Origin: Tritrichomonas musculus
Taxonomy: Eukaryota; Parabasalia; Tritrichomonadida; Tritrichomonadidae
DNA length: 64,000 bases
Assembly (NCBI GenBank): GCA_039105265.1
Contig: JAPFFF010000027.1
Coordinates: 1,550,001-1,614,000 of the forward strand
Direction of reading: 5' to 3'
Positions 31,729 to 42,779 of this stretch are shown one piece after another. The notes beneath the pieces were generated by a model, which was given only the letters and a program-made list of their open reading frames with translations, was not told where the DNA came from and searched no databases. The position numbers and the translations under genes were made by a program. How positions within the stretch are numbered: the stretch's first letter is position 1; each line of letters begins with the position of its first letter.

Positions 31729-33030
31729 ATGTTGAGAAAAAATGTTGACAATGATGATAAAATTGAAATATTAACAAACGAAAAGCTCAAACATTTAACA
31801 AAAGTTCAAGAACATTCTCGCCGCCAATATGAAATTATATATGATCATTTAATTAACAATCGCCAACGACATTTTCAACAAAATTATATTTCTTTATTAA
31901 TCATTTTAAATATATGCGTTATTATTCTTACTATTTTTAGAAATGAGTTAATTATCGATGAAAATAACTATCGAACTTCTAGACTAATTGTTTCATTTTT
32001 ATGCACAGCCTTATCTATCGCTTCTATTATCATTGTAATCTTGCAATATTCATTATTAATGCAAATAAATAATACCCAATTTTCAGTTGATATGAATTTT
32101 TTTAAATATATTACGGATAAGAAAAAGTGGTTTCCTCTTATAGCAGAAATATTAATCAATTCTATCCATCCTTTTCCTTTTCTTGACAAAGGCATGAAAT
32201 ACATTACTATGCTGATATTTCTTAGACTTTATCCCCTCTTTTACATTGTTACATATTTTAGTATTATCTATCAGAATAGAGATGAAATACAAAATATTAT
32301 TGAGACAATGGGAGGCTACCGTGTTCCCCAATTTACTGCTTTTCTAGGATTGAAAGAACTCATGTCAACTCATAGTGTTTTATCACTTTTGGTTATGGTT
32401 CTTATAATTGTTCCATCTTTTTCATACATATTATATTTTTCTGAAAAAGACATCATTGACTCAAAAGTAATAAACTTTGGATCAACCATATATTGGGGAA
32501 TAATTACGATGACTTCTGTTGGTTATGGCGATATTTACCCAAGCATTGACAATCCAACGGGAATGATAATAGCTTGTATCACAGCTTTATCAGGAACCAT
32601 CTTTATCTCAATTCTTTCGGGCGTTATTGTTTCATCATTAAATATTACTGATTCAGAACAACTTACATCAATGGTTTCTCAAAGAATTGTGCTGCAAAAC
32701 CAATTAAGATTAGTGTCAGCTCAAATTATTCAAACAGCAATCAGATTAAATATATCAAAAGACAAAGTTGGCTTAGTTAAACTCTTCTTTCAACTAATTA
32801 TTAAAAAGAATAATATTGTAGACCAAATTAATAGTCAAATGGGTTACAGAGATTCTTTTGTAGCACCTGATGTTTTAGGCGAATTAATTAAATTTACAGA
32901 ATCTCAAGAAGTTGAGTATAAAAGAGTTCTTGAACAGATCATGGGAATTAGGACACAAGTTGGAATAACAACCAACATTTTTGGTGCTGTAACACCAAAA
33001 AGACCGCCGAAAACAGAAGTGAAAAAATAA
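31729..33030 (+). CDS. Potassium channel, SK/IK (KCNN)-like
   Basis: A 433-residue protein with cytosolic N-terminus, six hydrophobic segments (first about 48-66: ISLLIILNICVIILTIF), and a pore with selectivity filter TSVGYGD (about 261-267) preceded by the pore helix IYWGIITMT. After the last membrane helix comes a long helical region (SEQLTSMVSQRIVLQNQLRL) placed like the calmodulin-binding domain of small-conductance Ca2+-activated channels. No cyclic-nucleotide domain and no clear voltage-sensor Arg ladder are seen. It should conduct K+ across the plasma or an internal membrane. KCNN-like is favoured over other six-helix families, with moderate certainty. Confidence 0.8.
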   Translation: MLRKNVDNDDKIEILTNEKLKHLTKVQEHSRRQYEIIYDHLINNRQRHFQQNYISLLIILNICVIILTIFRNELIIDENNYRTSRLIVSFLCTALSIASIIIVILQYSLLMQINNTQFSVDMNFFKYITDKKKWFPLIAEILINSIHPFPFLDKGMKYITMLIFLRLYPLFYIVTYFSIIYQNRDEIQNIIETMGGYRVPQFTAFLGLKELMSTHSVLSLLVMVLIIVPSFSYILYFSEKDIIDSKVINFGSTIYWGIITMTSVGYGDIYPSIDNPTGMIIACITALSGTIFISILSGVIVSSLNITDSEQLTSMVSQRIVLQNQLRLVSAQIIQTAIRLNISKDKVGLVKLFFQLIIKKNNIVDQINSQMGYRDSFVAPDVLGELIKFTESQEVEYKRVLEQIMGIRTQVGITTNIFGAVTPKRPPKTEVKK

Positions 33031-33412
33031 TATGCTTTATCGCTTCTTTCTTTCTAGATTTGATACTTTATCTTTTTTGTATTGTATGCGTAATAAATAA
33101 AATATATAATTGATGCATTTCAATTAAGTTAAATTATAAAAATATTTATATGTATATAAATGTTTTTTTAAAAAGTCAAAGTTTAGTGTAGCATTCTTTT
33201 GTTATACTCGTAATTATTTATCATATTTAAATTAAGATCAATTAAATAAGATAAGCTCAAATTCAAATCAACAATCAAACAATACAAAATAGTTAAAAAT
33301 GCGCATAAATATATATCAAACAGGAGAAACAAATATACATACAAATCTTCATAATAATATAATTTATTATTAGCAAAAATAGAAAATAATATTAAAAAAA
33401 ATAATTTCACAG

Positions 33413-35023
33413 TTATTCATCAGATGGATTAAGTAAGGAAAACTTTGAAACAGGTTCTTCTTCTGGTATTAATGGTTCAGGGTTTAAATAACCACTTTTG
33501 GCGACTTTCAAACAAACCATTTTTTGAGAATTTTCGTTTTGAATCAATTCGTCTTTTGGCGCCTTACAAAGTTTATACAAATAGGGAGATATAAATATTG
33601 CACACATCAAAGCTGCAAAAAGATCAGATACCGTGTAAGTCCACATGATTCGAGCTGGATCTTTCTTTCCTGTAAAGTATAAAATTGAAGAAAAGAGAGG
33701 AATTGGTAGTAATGAAGTAATTCCAGCCAAAAGCGTGGCTTGCGTAACTCTTTGCATACCTTGAAGAAGAGCTGGAGTCGTATATTCAAGTGGGAAGCAG
33801 AAGTTTGCGTAGAAAACTTTTGGAATCAATAGGCCACACCATCTTAAAAAGTCTTTATCTTTTGACCAAATTGATGCTATTTGAGAGGGAAAGAATATCA
33901 TCAAAAATGAGTAAGCAACAGAGATCAATATAGTTATCCAATTAGCATGCATAAACAGACGAAGCATTCTGTTATATCTTTTGGCTCCATAAGCATATGA
34001 AGCAGCTGGTAATAGACCAATAGCAAAAGCATCATTGGATCCACCAACAAATTGATAAAGCTTTTCTATGACTCCCCAAACCTCAATGATTGTATCATAT
34101 TCGCCTATCGCACGAGCTGCAGAGTTGAGGTATTTTTGAATTAATATTTCTGGAATAGAGTAAGAAAAGTCTTCCATCAGAGATGCTAATCCAATTTTCA
34201 GTGCTTGCCATGTTTGAGGAGAGAATTTACGGCAAAACATTCGAACATTGGGTTTAATTGTAAATTTTCCTGAAAAAATTAAAATGACAAGTATCATTCC
34301 AACCAAGCCTTCAGAACATACCGTAGCTAATGATGCACCCCAGATATCCATTTTAAATCCGAGCAAAAAGAGTGGACAGAAAAGCGCCATATTTAAAACT
34401 AAGGATGAAACCTGAGTTATTCCGAAAATAATTGAATGCCCTTCTGACTGGATCAAACCACATGAAACCATATATATGAAATTGAAAAAGGCACCAAAAG
34501 TAGTAGGCATTAAATAATGGAAACACATCAAGGAGATCTCTTTACTGGATCCAAACCATTCTATAAGCGGACGTGAAATAGGTAAAATTATCGCCGGCAT
34601 GAGTAAACCAAAAAATAGTGAACTCCGCAAAAAATCGACATATATTTGTGAACATTCTTGAACGTCTGATTTTTCACCAAACAAATATGAAATACGAATG
34701 TCTAACGCTGTCATTAAATAATCTGCAAAACCAAGTGTAATAAAATCAACAATATAAACAGCACCAAAAACTTCAATTCCTTTATCTCCAATGGATTTAG
34801 AAACCCAGAAAAGATTGACAACTCCATATAAAGCTTGCACTGTTTGTGAAATTAATGGACCTACTGATAATATAAATTCTGTAAAAAGTGGACTTCGACT
34901 TCCTAAACGTTTTTCTTCACCTTGAATTTCGAGTGGTGGATGCAAATATTGAAAATTAGCTGATCCTGTTTTTACAAGATGCGGTGGAGGAAGAGATGTC
35001 CTACGAGGTTTTCTTCCCTTCAT
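33413..35023 (-). CDS. MATE-family multidrug/cation efflux transporter
   Basis: A 536-residue protein with about 12 membrane helices in two similar halves. The N-terminal GPLISQTVQALYGVVNLFWV matches the MATE start; further typical segments are LMTALDIRISYLFGE, WGASLATVCSEGLVGMILV and DAFAIGLLPAASYAYGAKR. MATE proteins export drugs and organic cations in exchange for H+ or Na+. A Pro/basic N-tail of about 45 residues and a C-tail of about 40 (PEEEPVSKFSLLNPSDE) are cytosolic. It is convergent with the channel gene. Confidence 0.88.
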   Translation of the reverse strand: MKGRKPRRTSLPPPHLVKTGSANFQYLHPPLEIQGEEKRLGSRSPLFTEFILSVGPLISQTVQALYGVVNLFWVSKSIGDKGIEVFGAVYIVDFITLGFADYLMTALDIRISYLFGEKSDVQECSQIYVDFLRSSLFFGLLMPAIILPISRPLIEWFGSSKEISLMCFHYLMPTTFGAFFNFIYMVSCGLIQSEGHSIIFGITQVSSLVLNMALFCPLFLLGFKMDIWGASLATVCSEGLVGMILVILIFSGKFTIKPNVRMFCRKFSPQTWQALKIGLASLMEDFSYSIPEILIQKYLNSAARAIGEYDTIIEVWGVIEKLYQFVGGSNDAFAIGLLPAASYAYGAKRYNRMLRLFMHANWITILISVAYSFLMIFFPSQIASIWSKDKDFLRWCGLLIPKVFYANFCFPLEYTTPALLQGMQRVTQATLLAGITSLLPIPLFSSILYFTGKKDPARIMWTYTVSDLFAALMCAIFISPYLYKLCKAPKDELIQNENSQKMVCLKVAKSGYLNPEPLIPEEEPVSKFSLLNPSDE

Positions 35024-35719
35024 TTAAATTATATCGGTGTATTTAATTTTTTGTTTTTTTCAATGAAAATACTTTGAAATAAATAATTCAATTTTTTTTC
35101 TAACTTTCAGAATTGCTTTTGATATAAGATATAACTTATTCACCAAATCCCAATGAAAAGTAAATAATTTTCTTAAAATTTTTTATTATGATATTATTTG
35201 TATAATTAAACATATATATAAATTATAAATTTTAATTGATATAATGTATTTAATTATATAAATTCAAATTTTTGTAAAAACATTATTTTGAGTAAATTGA
35301 AAATATGATGATGTAATATAAGCCATAAAAGCTTATAGTTTAACACCACTAAATTAATAAAAAGTTAAATGTTACATTAAACAGTTCTAAAAATATTTCA
35401 AATCTAACAGATTCCCATTAGGTCAGAATATATTCCTTATTGGAAAAATGTAATCATTATTTAATTCTATTGAGTTGGCTACATATGCATTCAAAAGCAT
35501 ATGATTATGAAAAAGTGAATGTCATATTTTACAATAACGTAGAATCTATATTCATAAAATTTTACATATTTTCAAGATTGCACTCATATTATTCAGGCTA
35601 AAGGAACAATCAGTTTACTTAGGTGACATTTAATATTTATGATTTTAAGAAATAATAATATTTTGGTAAAAAAAATAATGCATACAATGTTCTATTATAT
35701 TTATACAAATAAAAGTAAG
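35024..35719. other. AT-rich intergenic spacer
   Basis: About 700 bp between two minus-strand genes, with poly-A/T runs only. No reading frame, repeat or RNA-like structure is seen. Confidence 0.55.
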
Positions 35720-38581
35720 TCAAGATTGACTTATTGTAACTTTTCCATATAATTCAACATACGATAGATAAAAAAAGTTTGTATTTTTGCTGTTTGGAGC
35801 TGCTAGTCTAATTCTTATTTGGCTAAAAGGTATAGATGCAGCTTGATGGTTTGAACATGAAAATACATAAGATTCCCAAACTTTTGAGATTTTTTTATTA
35901 TTCTTAACGTCATCAATAATTGTCCAATTAACTCCATCGTTTGAACCTTCAACCATCCAAGATCGGGGATAGGAAGCAGCCATCGAAGTTTTCAAAAGAT
36001 ATTTTTCAACAGTTGTTTTAATTTTGAATCCGCCATAATCATTGGCAACATTTCCATTGAAATCAAATTTAATATATGGCTTTTCAACATTTGCTGATTT
36101 CCACATTCCATGCATATTTGACCATTCTGGATTTACCAGATTTGAAGCGTCTGCTGCACTCGTAACTTGGACTTCTCTATTTACTGGATTTTGGCGATAT
36201 TTTTTCATTAAATAATTAAAAATTCCAAGCCATTCTTTGCCCTTTGTGTATAAAATATTATTTCCTTTTTCATCTTGATTAATAAATGTTCCATAAAATT
36301 CAATCGTTCGTAAAATTAGTTGTTCAGCACTATTTTGTCTTGAATTAATTTGTCTTAATCTAATATAACGATAAGACTCACTATTATTTTTAACCAAAAA
36401 AGTATTATAATGCTGTTTTGCATTTAACGCCATTGAGTTTTCTACACGATCTAATTCAATCCAAACTGAATTATCTCCACTGGAGTTACTTCCTTCAATT
36501 ACCCAATTTTTTAGATGATGAGGGAAATTATCTCTATCGATTGATCTTAAAGTATAAGCGTTAATAATGAATGGATGCTTTTTAAAATCAAATTGTATCC
36601 ACATATTTTCGATTGATGGAGAAGAATAATGTTGATCTGCTATTTGATAATCAACAAGACTTTGAAAACAACTGGGTGATGTAATTTCAACAGTCTCAGC
36701 GATAGAGCCATATTTCGATTTAATATATGCAAAAACTCCAGAAGTTGTAGGAGAATTTTCATCATACAAGCATTCATGCATCTCTTCTTCATCATCAATA
36801 ATCGGAACTAAATCATTATCAGCATTATCATTGTTATTATTATTGTTATTAATATCAGGCGGCTGAGGTCCAGCATTTTTAGCACGATTAAGCTGTGATA
36901 TTAATTGAGAAATAGGATCTCTTAATGAATTCATATTTGCTCCAGGTTTCGATAAAATTGAAGTTAATTGAGCCCGATTAAATTGTTTCAAAAATTTATT
37001 CATATACGGAATTAAACGAACTCTAGAGTTATCGTTTTTCTCAAAAAACTCCAGGATCCAATTTGATAAATTTTTATTGTTATCACCATCATTAATAATA
37101 TTCTTTTTCTCATAGACGAGCTTATCCAATGTTTTACAAATGGCGTCAATTGGAAGTGATTTAAAAGAGGATAGTTCACAAATTCTGAAGAAATTCTGCG
37201 AAAAGAAATCCGCATAAAAATCAATTAATTCGTCATCATCTTCACCATAACTACTTTCATAACGGTTACTTAACATATCTTTGCTTTTCGCGGTACATAA
37301 TTCATTACAAAATTGAATTACCATTTCAGTGTCTGTCAAATCAGAAACAAGTTGGTGAACTGCCAAGCTCAGCTGTTCCATTTGAAGCTCACGGGAGCAG
37401 AGAAGTAAAAAAATAGCGTTTTCTGCTGTAATTATTATCCTTTGTCCCATTAAGGAGTCAATAATTAGCTGAAAATCGCCTTCAATGCCAACTCTCATTG
37501 AATAAAAATAACGATTAAAATCACCATTTGAATTACTAGCAATTTGATTCGATGAGAGTTGCTCTTTGATTGTATTAGAAAACTGAGATGCTAAAAGCGA
37601 GTTGACTTTGAAAGATATTTTTCGATATTCAATCTCAAAATCAAACCAGCGTTGAAATTGAATAGGGTTATTGCATAATTTCCGATCAGGAAGATGAATA
37701 ATTGAAGGAATTAATTCTTTATCTTCATTATCTTCATCATCTGAATAATAATCGTCATCATCACTATTGCTTTGTTGCCTTTTAGGTAAATTAAAGCCGG
37801 GATCTTCAAATTCAGGCGAGGGAAGGCAAAATGAAAATTCTTCATTACTAGTAAGGACGTGCTTCATTATAAAATTAATATCAAAATCAAATTCCTCTAA
37901 TACTTTTTTATTTCCCGCCTCTTTACTCTTCTCTTGCAAAAGCAAAGAGATATAATTAATATCGTTTGGATTCTTTTTTTGCTTTGAATTTGAATTTCGT
38001 TCTTTATCAATAATTGATTGAATCAAATTGAAATCCTCATTAATTTTATTTCGAAAATCTTCTGTAGAAAATTCAATTATAGCCATTCCCAAAGGCCTTT
38101 GGAATTCAGCAGGATATAAAATTTCAATATTTTTAATTGTATTTATTTTGTTTGGATATTCGGTCGCATCCTCGTTAATTTTAAAAATTTGATTTAGTTT
38201 AGTGATAGTGATATATGCTGAGGAAAAGAAGAGAAATCCACATCTCTTATAATAATTACTAATGCTTTTATTATCTTTTTCGCTTATAAGAACATTTTCA
38301 TTTATAATAAAAGGATGATTTTTTTGATCGTCCAAACATTTTGTTCGACTTTCTTGGTCAGCAAATAGAAGTATTGCAACACCACCAAAATATTCGATTA
38401 CTTCTAGGTTAGAATATTTTTCTGATGAATAATATTGCTTGAGTAGCTTAATACGCTGAATTTCACCATATTTGCCATAAGACATGAAAAAGTCATTAAT
38501 GCTCATATCATTTGGAATATTGGATACGTAAAGGGTGTGATTGGTAAAGTCTTTTGGTGGTAAAATTTTATTTCGCCTCAT
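35720..38581 (-). CDS. RRM plus BTB-like plus two F5/8 type C domains, fusion protein
   Basis: A 953-residue protein. Residues about 13-95 look like an RRM (RNP2-like TLYVSNIP, RNP1-like GGVAILLF); a second, weaker RRM-like segment follows to about 195. Residues about 300-440 resemble the trichomonad BTB/BACK-like region (VNSLLASQFSNTIKEQL, LIIDSLMGQRIIITAENAIF). After an Asn/Asp linker (NNNNNNNDNADN) come two discoidin-like F5/8C domains (about 635-790 with WIQFDFKKHPFIINAYTLRS and NWVIEGSNSS; about 800-945 with YIKFDFNG and SWMVEGSNDGVNW). BTB-like/F5-8C proteins are common in trichomonads; RNA-binding domains in front of them are unusual. With no signal peptide it is probably intracellular. 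One ORF, no intron. Confidence 0.82.
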   Translation of the reverse strand: MRRNKILPPKDFTNHTLYVSNIPNDMSINDFFMSYGKYGEIQRIKLLKQYYSSEKYSNLEVIEYFGGVAILLFADQESRTKCLDDQKNHPFIINENVLISEKDNKSISNYYKRCGFLFFSSAYITITKLNQIFKINEDATEYPNKINTIKNIEILYPAEFQRPLGMAIIEFSTEDFRNKINEDFNLIQSIIDKERNSNSKQKKNPNDINYISLLLQEKSKEAGNKKVLEEFDFDINFIMKHVLTSNEEFSFCLPSPEFEDPGFNLPKRQQSNSDDDDYYSDDEDNEDKELIPSIIHLPDRKLCNNPIQFQRWFDFEIEYRKISFKVNSLLASQFSNTIKEQLSSNQIASNSNGDFNRYFYSMRVGIEGDFQLIIDSLMGQRIIITAENAIFLLLCSRELQMEQLSLAVHQLVSDLTDTEMVIQFCNELCTAKSKDMLSNRYESSYGEDDDELIDFYADFFSQNFFRICELSSFKSLPIDAICKTLDKLVYEKKNIINDGDNNKNLSNWILEFFEKNDNSRVRLIPYMNKFLKQFNRAQLTSILSKPGANMNSLRDPISQLISQLNRAKNAGPQPPDINNNNNNNDNADNDLVPIIDDEEEMHECLYDENSPTTSGVFAYIKSKYGSIAETVEITSPSCFQSLVDYQIADQHYSSPSIENMWIQFDFKKHPFIINAYTLRSIDRDNFPHHLKNWVIEGSNSSGDNSVWIELDRVENSMALNAKQHYNTFLVKNNSESYRYIRLRQINSRQNSAEQLILRTIEFYGTFINQDEKGNNILYTKGKEWLGIFNYLMKKYRQNPVNREVQVTSAADASNLVNPEWSNMHGMWKSANVEKPYIKFDFNGNVANDYGGFKIKTTVEKYLLKTSMAASYPRSWMVEGSNDGVNWTIIDDVKNNKKISKVWESYVFSCSNHQAASIPFSQIRIRLAAPNSKNTNFFYLSYVELYGKVTISQS

Positions 38582-39100
38582 TTTTTAATATTTAAATTGA
38601 TTAGTTTACAAGAATTTTTAAATTATAACCATTTTTTCATCAAATTTTGATGAAAGGATACAAAGCATATAAATTCATCAACATTAAAAAAAAATAATTT
38701 ATTCTGTTTTATAGATTAAATAAAAGAGATAAATAGCAAATAACTAAATTAATTATTTCACAAAATTATTATTAAATCACAAGTAATCATCGACACCATT
38801 AAAAAAAAATATAATCAATCCAAAAAAAGCAATGCTTTGTATGATGATTCTGTCCTCTAATAGTATTTGATATTTGAAACGAGAGTATGATAGAAATGTT
38901 ATGTAAAAAATATCGTTTATTAATTCTGAATCATGAAATCTTATATAATATTTTTTAAAATGTTTTTTATTGAAGTATAATATAATTTTAATGGATTATC
39001 ATTTAAATTTGGCATTTTTCGCAGATTTAATTCAAGCAAAATCAAGATTTTCCAGTAAAAACAAAAAAATTATGGAATTAATAAACGTTCTCATATTAAA
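38582..39100. promoter_or_regulatory. Divergent spacer with CGTTTATT words
   Basis: A 519-bp spacer between divergent genes. ATCGTTTATTAATTC lies at about 38911 and AATAAACGTTCTCAT just before the coiled-coil start (about 39080). These resemble words upstream of the genes starting at 4863, 29269 and 46793. Confidence 0.45.
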
Positions 39101-42100
39101 ATGGATTCTCACGCCGAATCGCCTGAAACACATGAGGAAACAAGTGAAATCCAGCAATTACGTGATGAAAACATTTATTTACATGAAACGAATTCGAATT
39201 TAATTAAAGAATTAGACGACATCAGAAATCAATTTAATGAACTTTCGACAATTAATCGTTCTTTCGAAAATTATCTTACTGAAAACGCAAAACTTTCAGA
39301 AGAAGTTCGTACATTGCAAAATGAAAATGACGATTTACAGCGGCGTTTTAATATCAGTTTAAAAATGGTAGACGAACTTAAGAATTCGATTTCGCAGGAA
39401 AAGGGTGATACAAAAAATAATATAATAACGATAATTCAACAGAAAAAAGATAAAAACGAAATTAATAATCAATTGAATGAAATATCCAAACTTAAAGAAA
39501 AATTAACAGAATTAGCAGATGCTAATAAACAACTAGAAGCTGATCTTAAAACAGAAAAGGATAAATCGTGTGCCATTAATGACCAAAACGATCAACTTTT
39601 AAAATTAATTGCGAATTATTTTGGCTGGAATTACGGTAAAAATGAAAGCAATAATATTTTTGATTCCCCTGATCCCAAACCTTTAGTCAAAAATGTTGAT
39701 GATGTTGCATATTTTATTAAAGAGCATAAAACAGAAGATAATATCAAAAAAGATATTGAAGAAAAATGTAAAACTGAACATGATGCCAAAATTCAGCCTT
39801 TACTTTCTGGTTTGAAAAAAATGAAAAACAAGCTGAAAAAGGAAAAAGCTTTACGTTTGAAGATTGAATCTGATTTTCAAAACTTTAAAGAACAAGCTCT
39901 TAAAGAGAAAGAAACACTGGAAACAGAAATACAACTTACAAAGCAAGCAGCTTTTGACAATGATAAAACTTTTTTATCACAAATTTCTAAAATGACAAGT
40001 GCAACTAATGATATTGAAGACAAAGATCAGAAAATAAATAGTCTCAAAAGGAAAATCGCCATACTTAAACACCAAAACGAAGAATTAAAAACAAAATTGA
40101 ATTCTGCAATAGCTCAAAATAGCAAAACAGAAGCCAATATAGTTGAACAGCTTCAGCTCAAAAAGCCAAATAACAAAAAAGCGTCTCATCCAGCAATTTG
40201 TTTCAATTGTGAGCAATTTAAAACAGAAGTTGCTGAACTTACTAGTCAAAATGAAAGATTAGTTAATACCCAGAAAGATTTTACAAGATCAAATAATAAT
40301 TTGAAGCATCAAATCGAAACTTTATCAGATAAATATCAAGCTCAAAGCACCGAGTTATATAAGATTCGAATTTTAAAAGAAGAAATAGAAGGTAAATATA
40401 ACAATCTTAATTCACAATATGAAGCTATAAAAGTTAAATTAGATCAAGTTCATTCATCAAATAATTCATATGAAAAATCTCTAAGCCATTCCAAATCTAT
40501 AAATGCACATTTCGAAACGCTGTTTAAAGATCAGAAAGAAGATATTGCAACCCTTTATGAGCATAGAAATAAACTAGCAGATTTAATTTATCGTCTTCGC
40601 TCTATTATTCAGCAAGAAGAAGTTATTATTGAAAATTTGACAGTGGAAAATAAAGCAACCAAGAAGAAACTCAAATTATCTCAGCAACAATTACAACAAC
40701 AACAGCAACAGAATAAGCAAGCTAATCAAAGTTCTCTCGGTGAAGAAATTCCTGCAACATCCTGGTTTTGTCAAGATTTCGATCCCATTTTATGCGATAA
40801 AATTTCTGAATTTGCAAACAACGCAGCATTTCCAGTAACTGCCAAATTAAAACACATTTTTTTAACGATTTCTCGTCATTATAACAGCAAAAATAAAGAA
40901 TATGAAGATTCAATTTCTAAAATTAATCAAGAAAACGAAAATTTCATCAATTCGGTCAATAGTTTTGTTAATTTATTATCAACAGTTCTCAATCTTCCAA
41001 ATTTTAAAGAAAATAATGATTTGATGAACCCAATTAAAGTTGGTGAATTAATAAATGCAATCAAAACACTCATAAACAAAAACAAACAGCTTAATGATAA
41101 AAACGCAAAACTTGAATTATTTTTAACATCGTTATTAAATAAACTTCAAGTTCCAAATACGGATGCAATTAATCAAGAAATTGATTTCATGATTAATTCA
41201 AATGAAGAGAAAGAAGCTAAAATTGTTCTGCTTCAAAAGAAAATAAATCGTTATAAAAAAGCAATTAAAGAAGAAAAATCTCATTATATGCATCTCCATC
41301 AAGAAAACAAAGATTTAATTCAAAAGAAAGATCAAATGATATCAGACTTAACACAAAAAAATGAAGGTTTATCTTCATATTTGGCGAAGACAGAAGCTAC
41401 AACTATTTCAACAATAGATTCAAAAGCCCAAGCCCAAACAGATAAAAAAACGAAATTTCAAATTACATCTCAAAAGCAGCATATTAACTCGCTTAATAAT
41501 CAAATTAAAGAGCTTAATGAAAAGAATAAAAACGAAATTGTTCAGTATTTAAACAAAATAAACGAATTAAATCTTCAAATTGAAAAGCTCGAAAAAGACT
41601 TAAGCTTTTGGAAAGATAATGCGATGGCTTTAAAGAATGTTCAAGCGACAAAAGAGCAAGAAATCCAACATCTTCAATTTGAATTTGAAAAGTTGGAAGA
41701 TGAAGCAAAAGATCATCACATGAAAGAAATTGATCAAATAAAGAAACAATATGAAATAATTATAGAAAATATCAACAATAAAAATCTAGAGTTAAGAAAA
41801 TTTACTGATAAATTAACAAATGATTTTCATTTAAACGAAGAAAATGTCAAATCGTTAAATACCCAGTTAATTGAATTAAGATCAGAAAAAGAGCAGCTTG
41901 AAACCAAGCTTATGAAACAGATAGAAAATGAAAGAAGAGTTAATGCAATTGCCGATCAGAAAATTAAGGCTTCTCAAATGTTGACAGAAACAAAATATCA
42001 GAACGAAATTTCATCATTGAAGAAGAAATTCGAAGATGATAAACGAAAATTGTTTTCATACGCCGTAAAAAGTTTTAGCAGCTTTTTCGATGCGAATGAA

Positions 42101-42268
42101 AACTTAGATGAAGATTCATTTAAAGATACGATTAAAAGATCAAGCTATGAACTTGAAAAATTAATCGGACAAGATAAATCTATAAGAAGGCTTCTCGGAA
42201 TAACTCCTTCTGAATCACCTGAACAGACTATATCACAGTTATTACTTACATTGTATCATCAATCATGA
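39101..42268 (+). CDS. Large coiled-coil protein, paralogue of the 1.7-kb gene
   Basis: A 1055-residue, Lys/Glu/Asn-rich protein predicted to be coiled coil almost throughout. A poly-Gln run (QQQLQQQQQQNKQ) sits near residue 525. The middle block (FCQDFDPILCDKISEFANNA) and C-terminal block (YAVKSFSSFFDANENLDEDS then SIRRLLG) align with the 1054-residue protein at 1699-4863. Near-equal length and matching block positions show an old duplication of the whole gene. Codon use here is more AT-biased than in the paralogue. The likely role is structural, in the cytoskeleton or membrane tethering; no partner is evident. Confidence 0.85.
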   Translation: MDSHAESPETHEETSEIQQLRDENIYLHETNSNLIKELDDIRNQFNELSTINRSFENYLTENAKLSEEVRTLQNENDDLQRRFNISLKMVDELKNSISQEKGDTKNNIITIIQQKKDKNEINNQLNEISKLKEKLTELADANKQLEADLKTEKDKSCAINDQNDQLLKLIANYFGWNYGKNESNNIFDSPDPKPLVKNVDDVAYFIKEHKTEDNIKKDIEEKCKTEHDAKIQPLLSGLKKMKNKLKKEKALRLKIESDFQNFKEQALKEKETLETEIQLTKQAAFDNDKTFLSQISKMTSATNDIEDKDQKINSLKRKIAILKHQNEELKTKLNSAIAQNSKTEANIVEQLQLKKPNNKKASHPAICFNCEQFKTEVAELTSQNERLVNTQKDFTRSNNNLKHQIETLSDKYQAQSTELYKIRILKEEIEGKYNNLNSQYEAIKVKLDQVHSSNNSYEKSLSHSKSINAHFETLFKDQKEDIATLYEHRNKLADLIYRLRSIIQQEEVIIENLTVENKATKKKLKLSQQQLQQQQQQNKQANQSSLGEEIPATSWFCQDFDPILCDKISEFANNAAFPVTAKLKHIFLTISRHYNSKNKEYEDSISKINQENENFINSVNSFVNLLSTVLNLPNFKENNDLMNPIKVGELINAIKTLINKNKQLNDKNAKLELFLTSLLNKLQVPNTDAINQEIDFMINSNEEKEAKIVLLQKKINRYKKAIKEEKSHYMHLHQENKDLIQKKDQMISDLTQKNEGLSSYLAKTEATTISTIDSKAQAQTDKKTKFQITSQKQHINSLNNQIKELNEKNKNEIVQYLNKINELNLQIEKLEKDLSFWKDNAMALKNVQATKEQEIQHLQFEFEKLEDEAKDHHMKEIDQIKKQYEIIIENINNKNLELRKFTDKLTNDFHLNEENVKSLNTQLIELRSEKEQLETKLMKQIENERRVNAIADQKIKASQMLTETKYQNEISSLKKKFEDDKRKLFSYAVKSFSSFFDANENLDEDSFKDTIKRSSYELEKLIGQDKSIRRLLGITPSESPEQTISQLLLTLYHQS

Positions 42269-42779
42269 AGGTTTTTATAATAAATGTTTTGTATATTTAA
42301 GAATTAAATATTTCTATTTTTAATTTCTGTTTAATTATAAAGTAAAAGAAAAAGCAAATCATTTGAAATATGAATTCAAGCAATTAAATTATTTAATTTA
42401 ATATTTAGATCAGTGTTTCAAAGATGATAATGAACTGTAATCTTAAATTAAGATTTAAAATTTAATATGAATAAAAGTTATTATTAATTTCATTACAAAA
42501 AAAAAATTACTAATTATAAATACCAACCAAATTAAGGGTATGATTTCAATAAATGTTTTTTTTTTCAATGAAATGTTGAAAATTTTAATTTTGATTAAAA
42601 ATATTATAATATTTTTTTGAAAAATCACAAAGTCATGACTTTAAGAGTTGAAAACTAATACCAAAATACTGAAAAGTTATTAAAAAAAAGAATTATTTTC
42701 AAAAGCAAGTTAGGCACAAAAAATAATCATTTATTTACTTATTGCAATCAAAACAAAATCATCAAAAAAAAATTTATCT
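42269..42779. other. AT-rich spacer between convergent genes
   Basis: About 510 bp containing two 3' ends; only AT-rich sequence and homopolymer runs are visible. Confidence 0.5.

Noticed and set aside
33183-33410. 75-codon hydrophobic frame after the MATE gene
   Set aside because: Lies in the short convergent 3' spacer; hydrophobicity follows from T-rich DNA.
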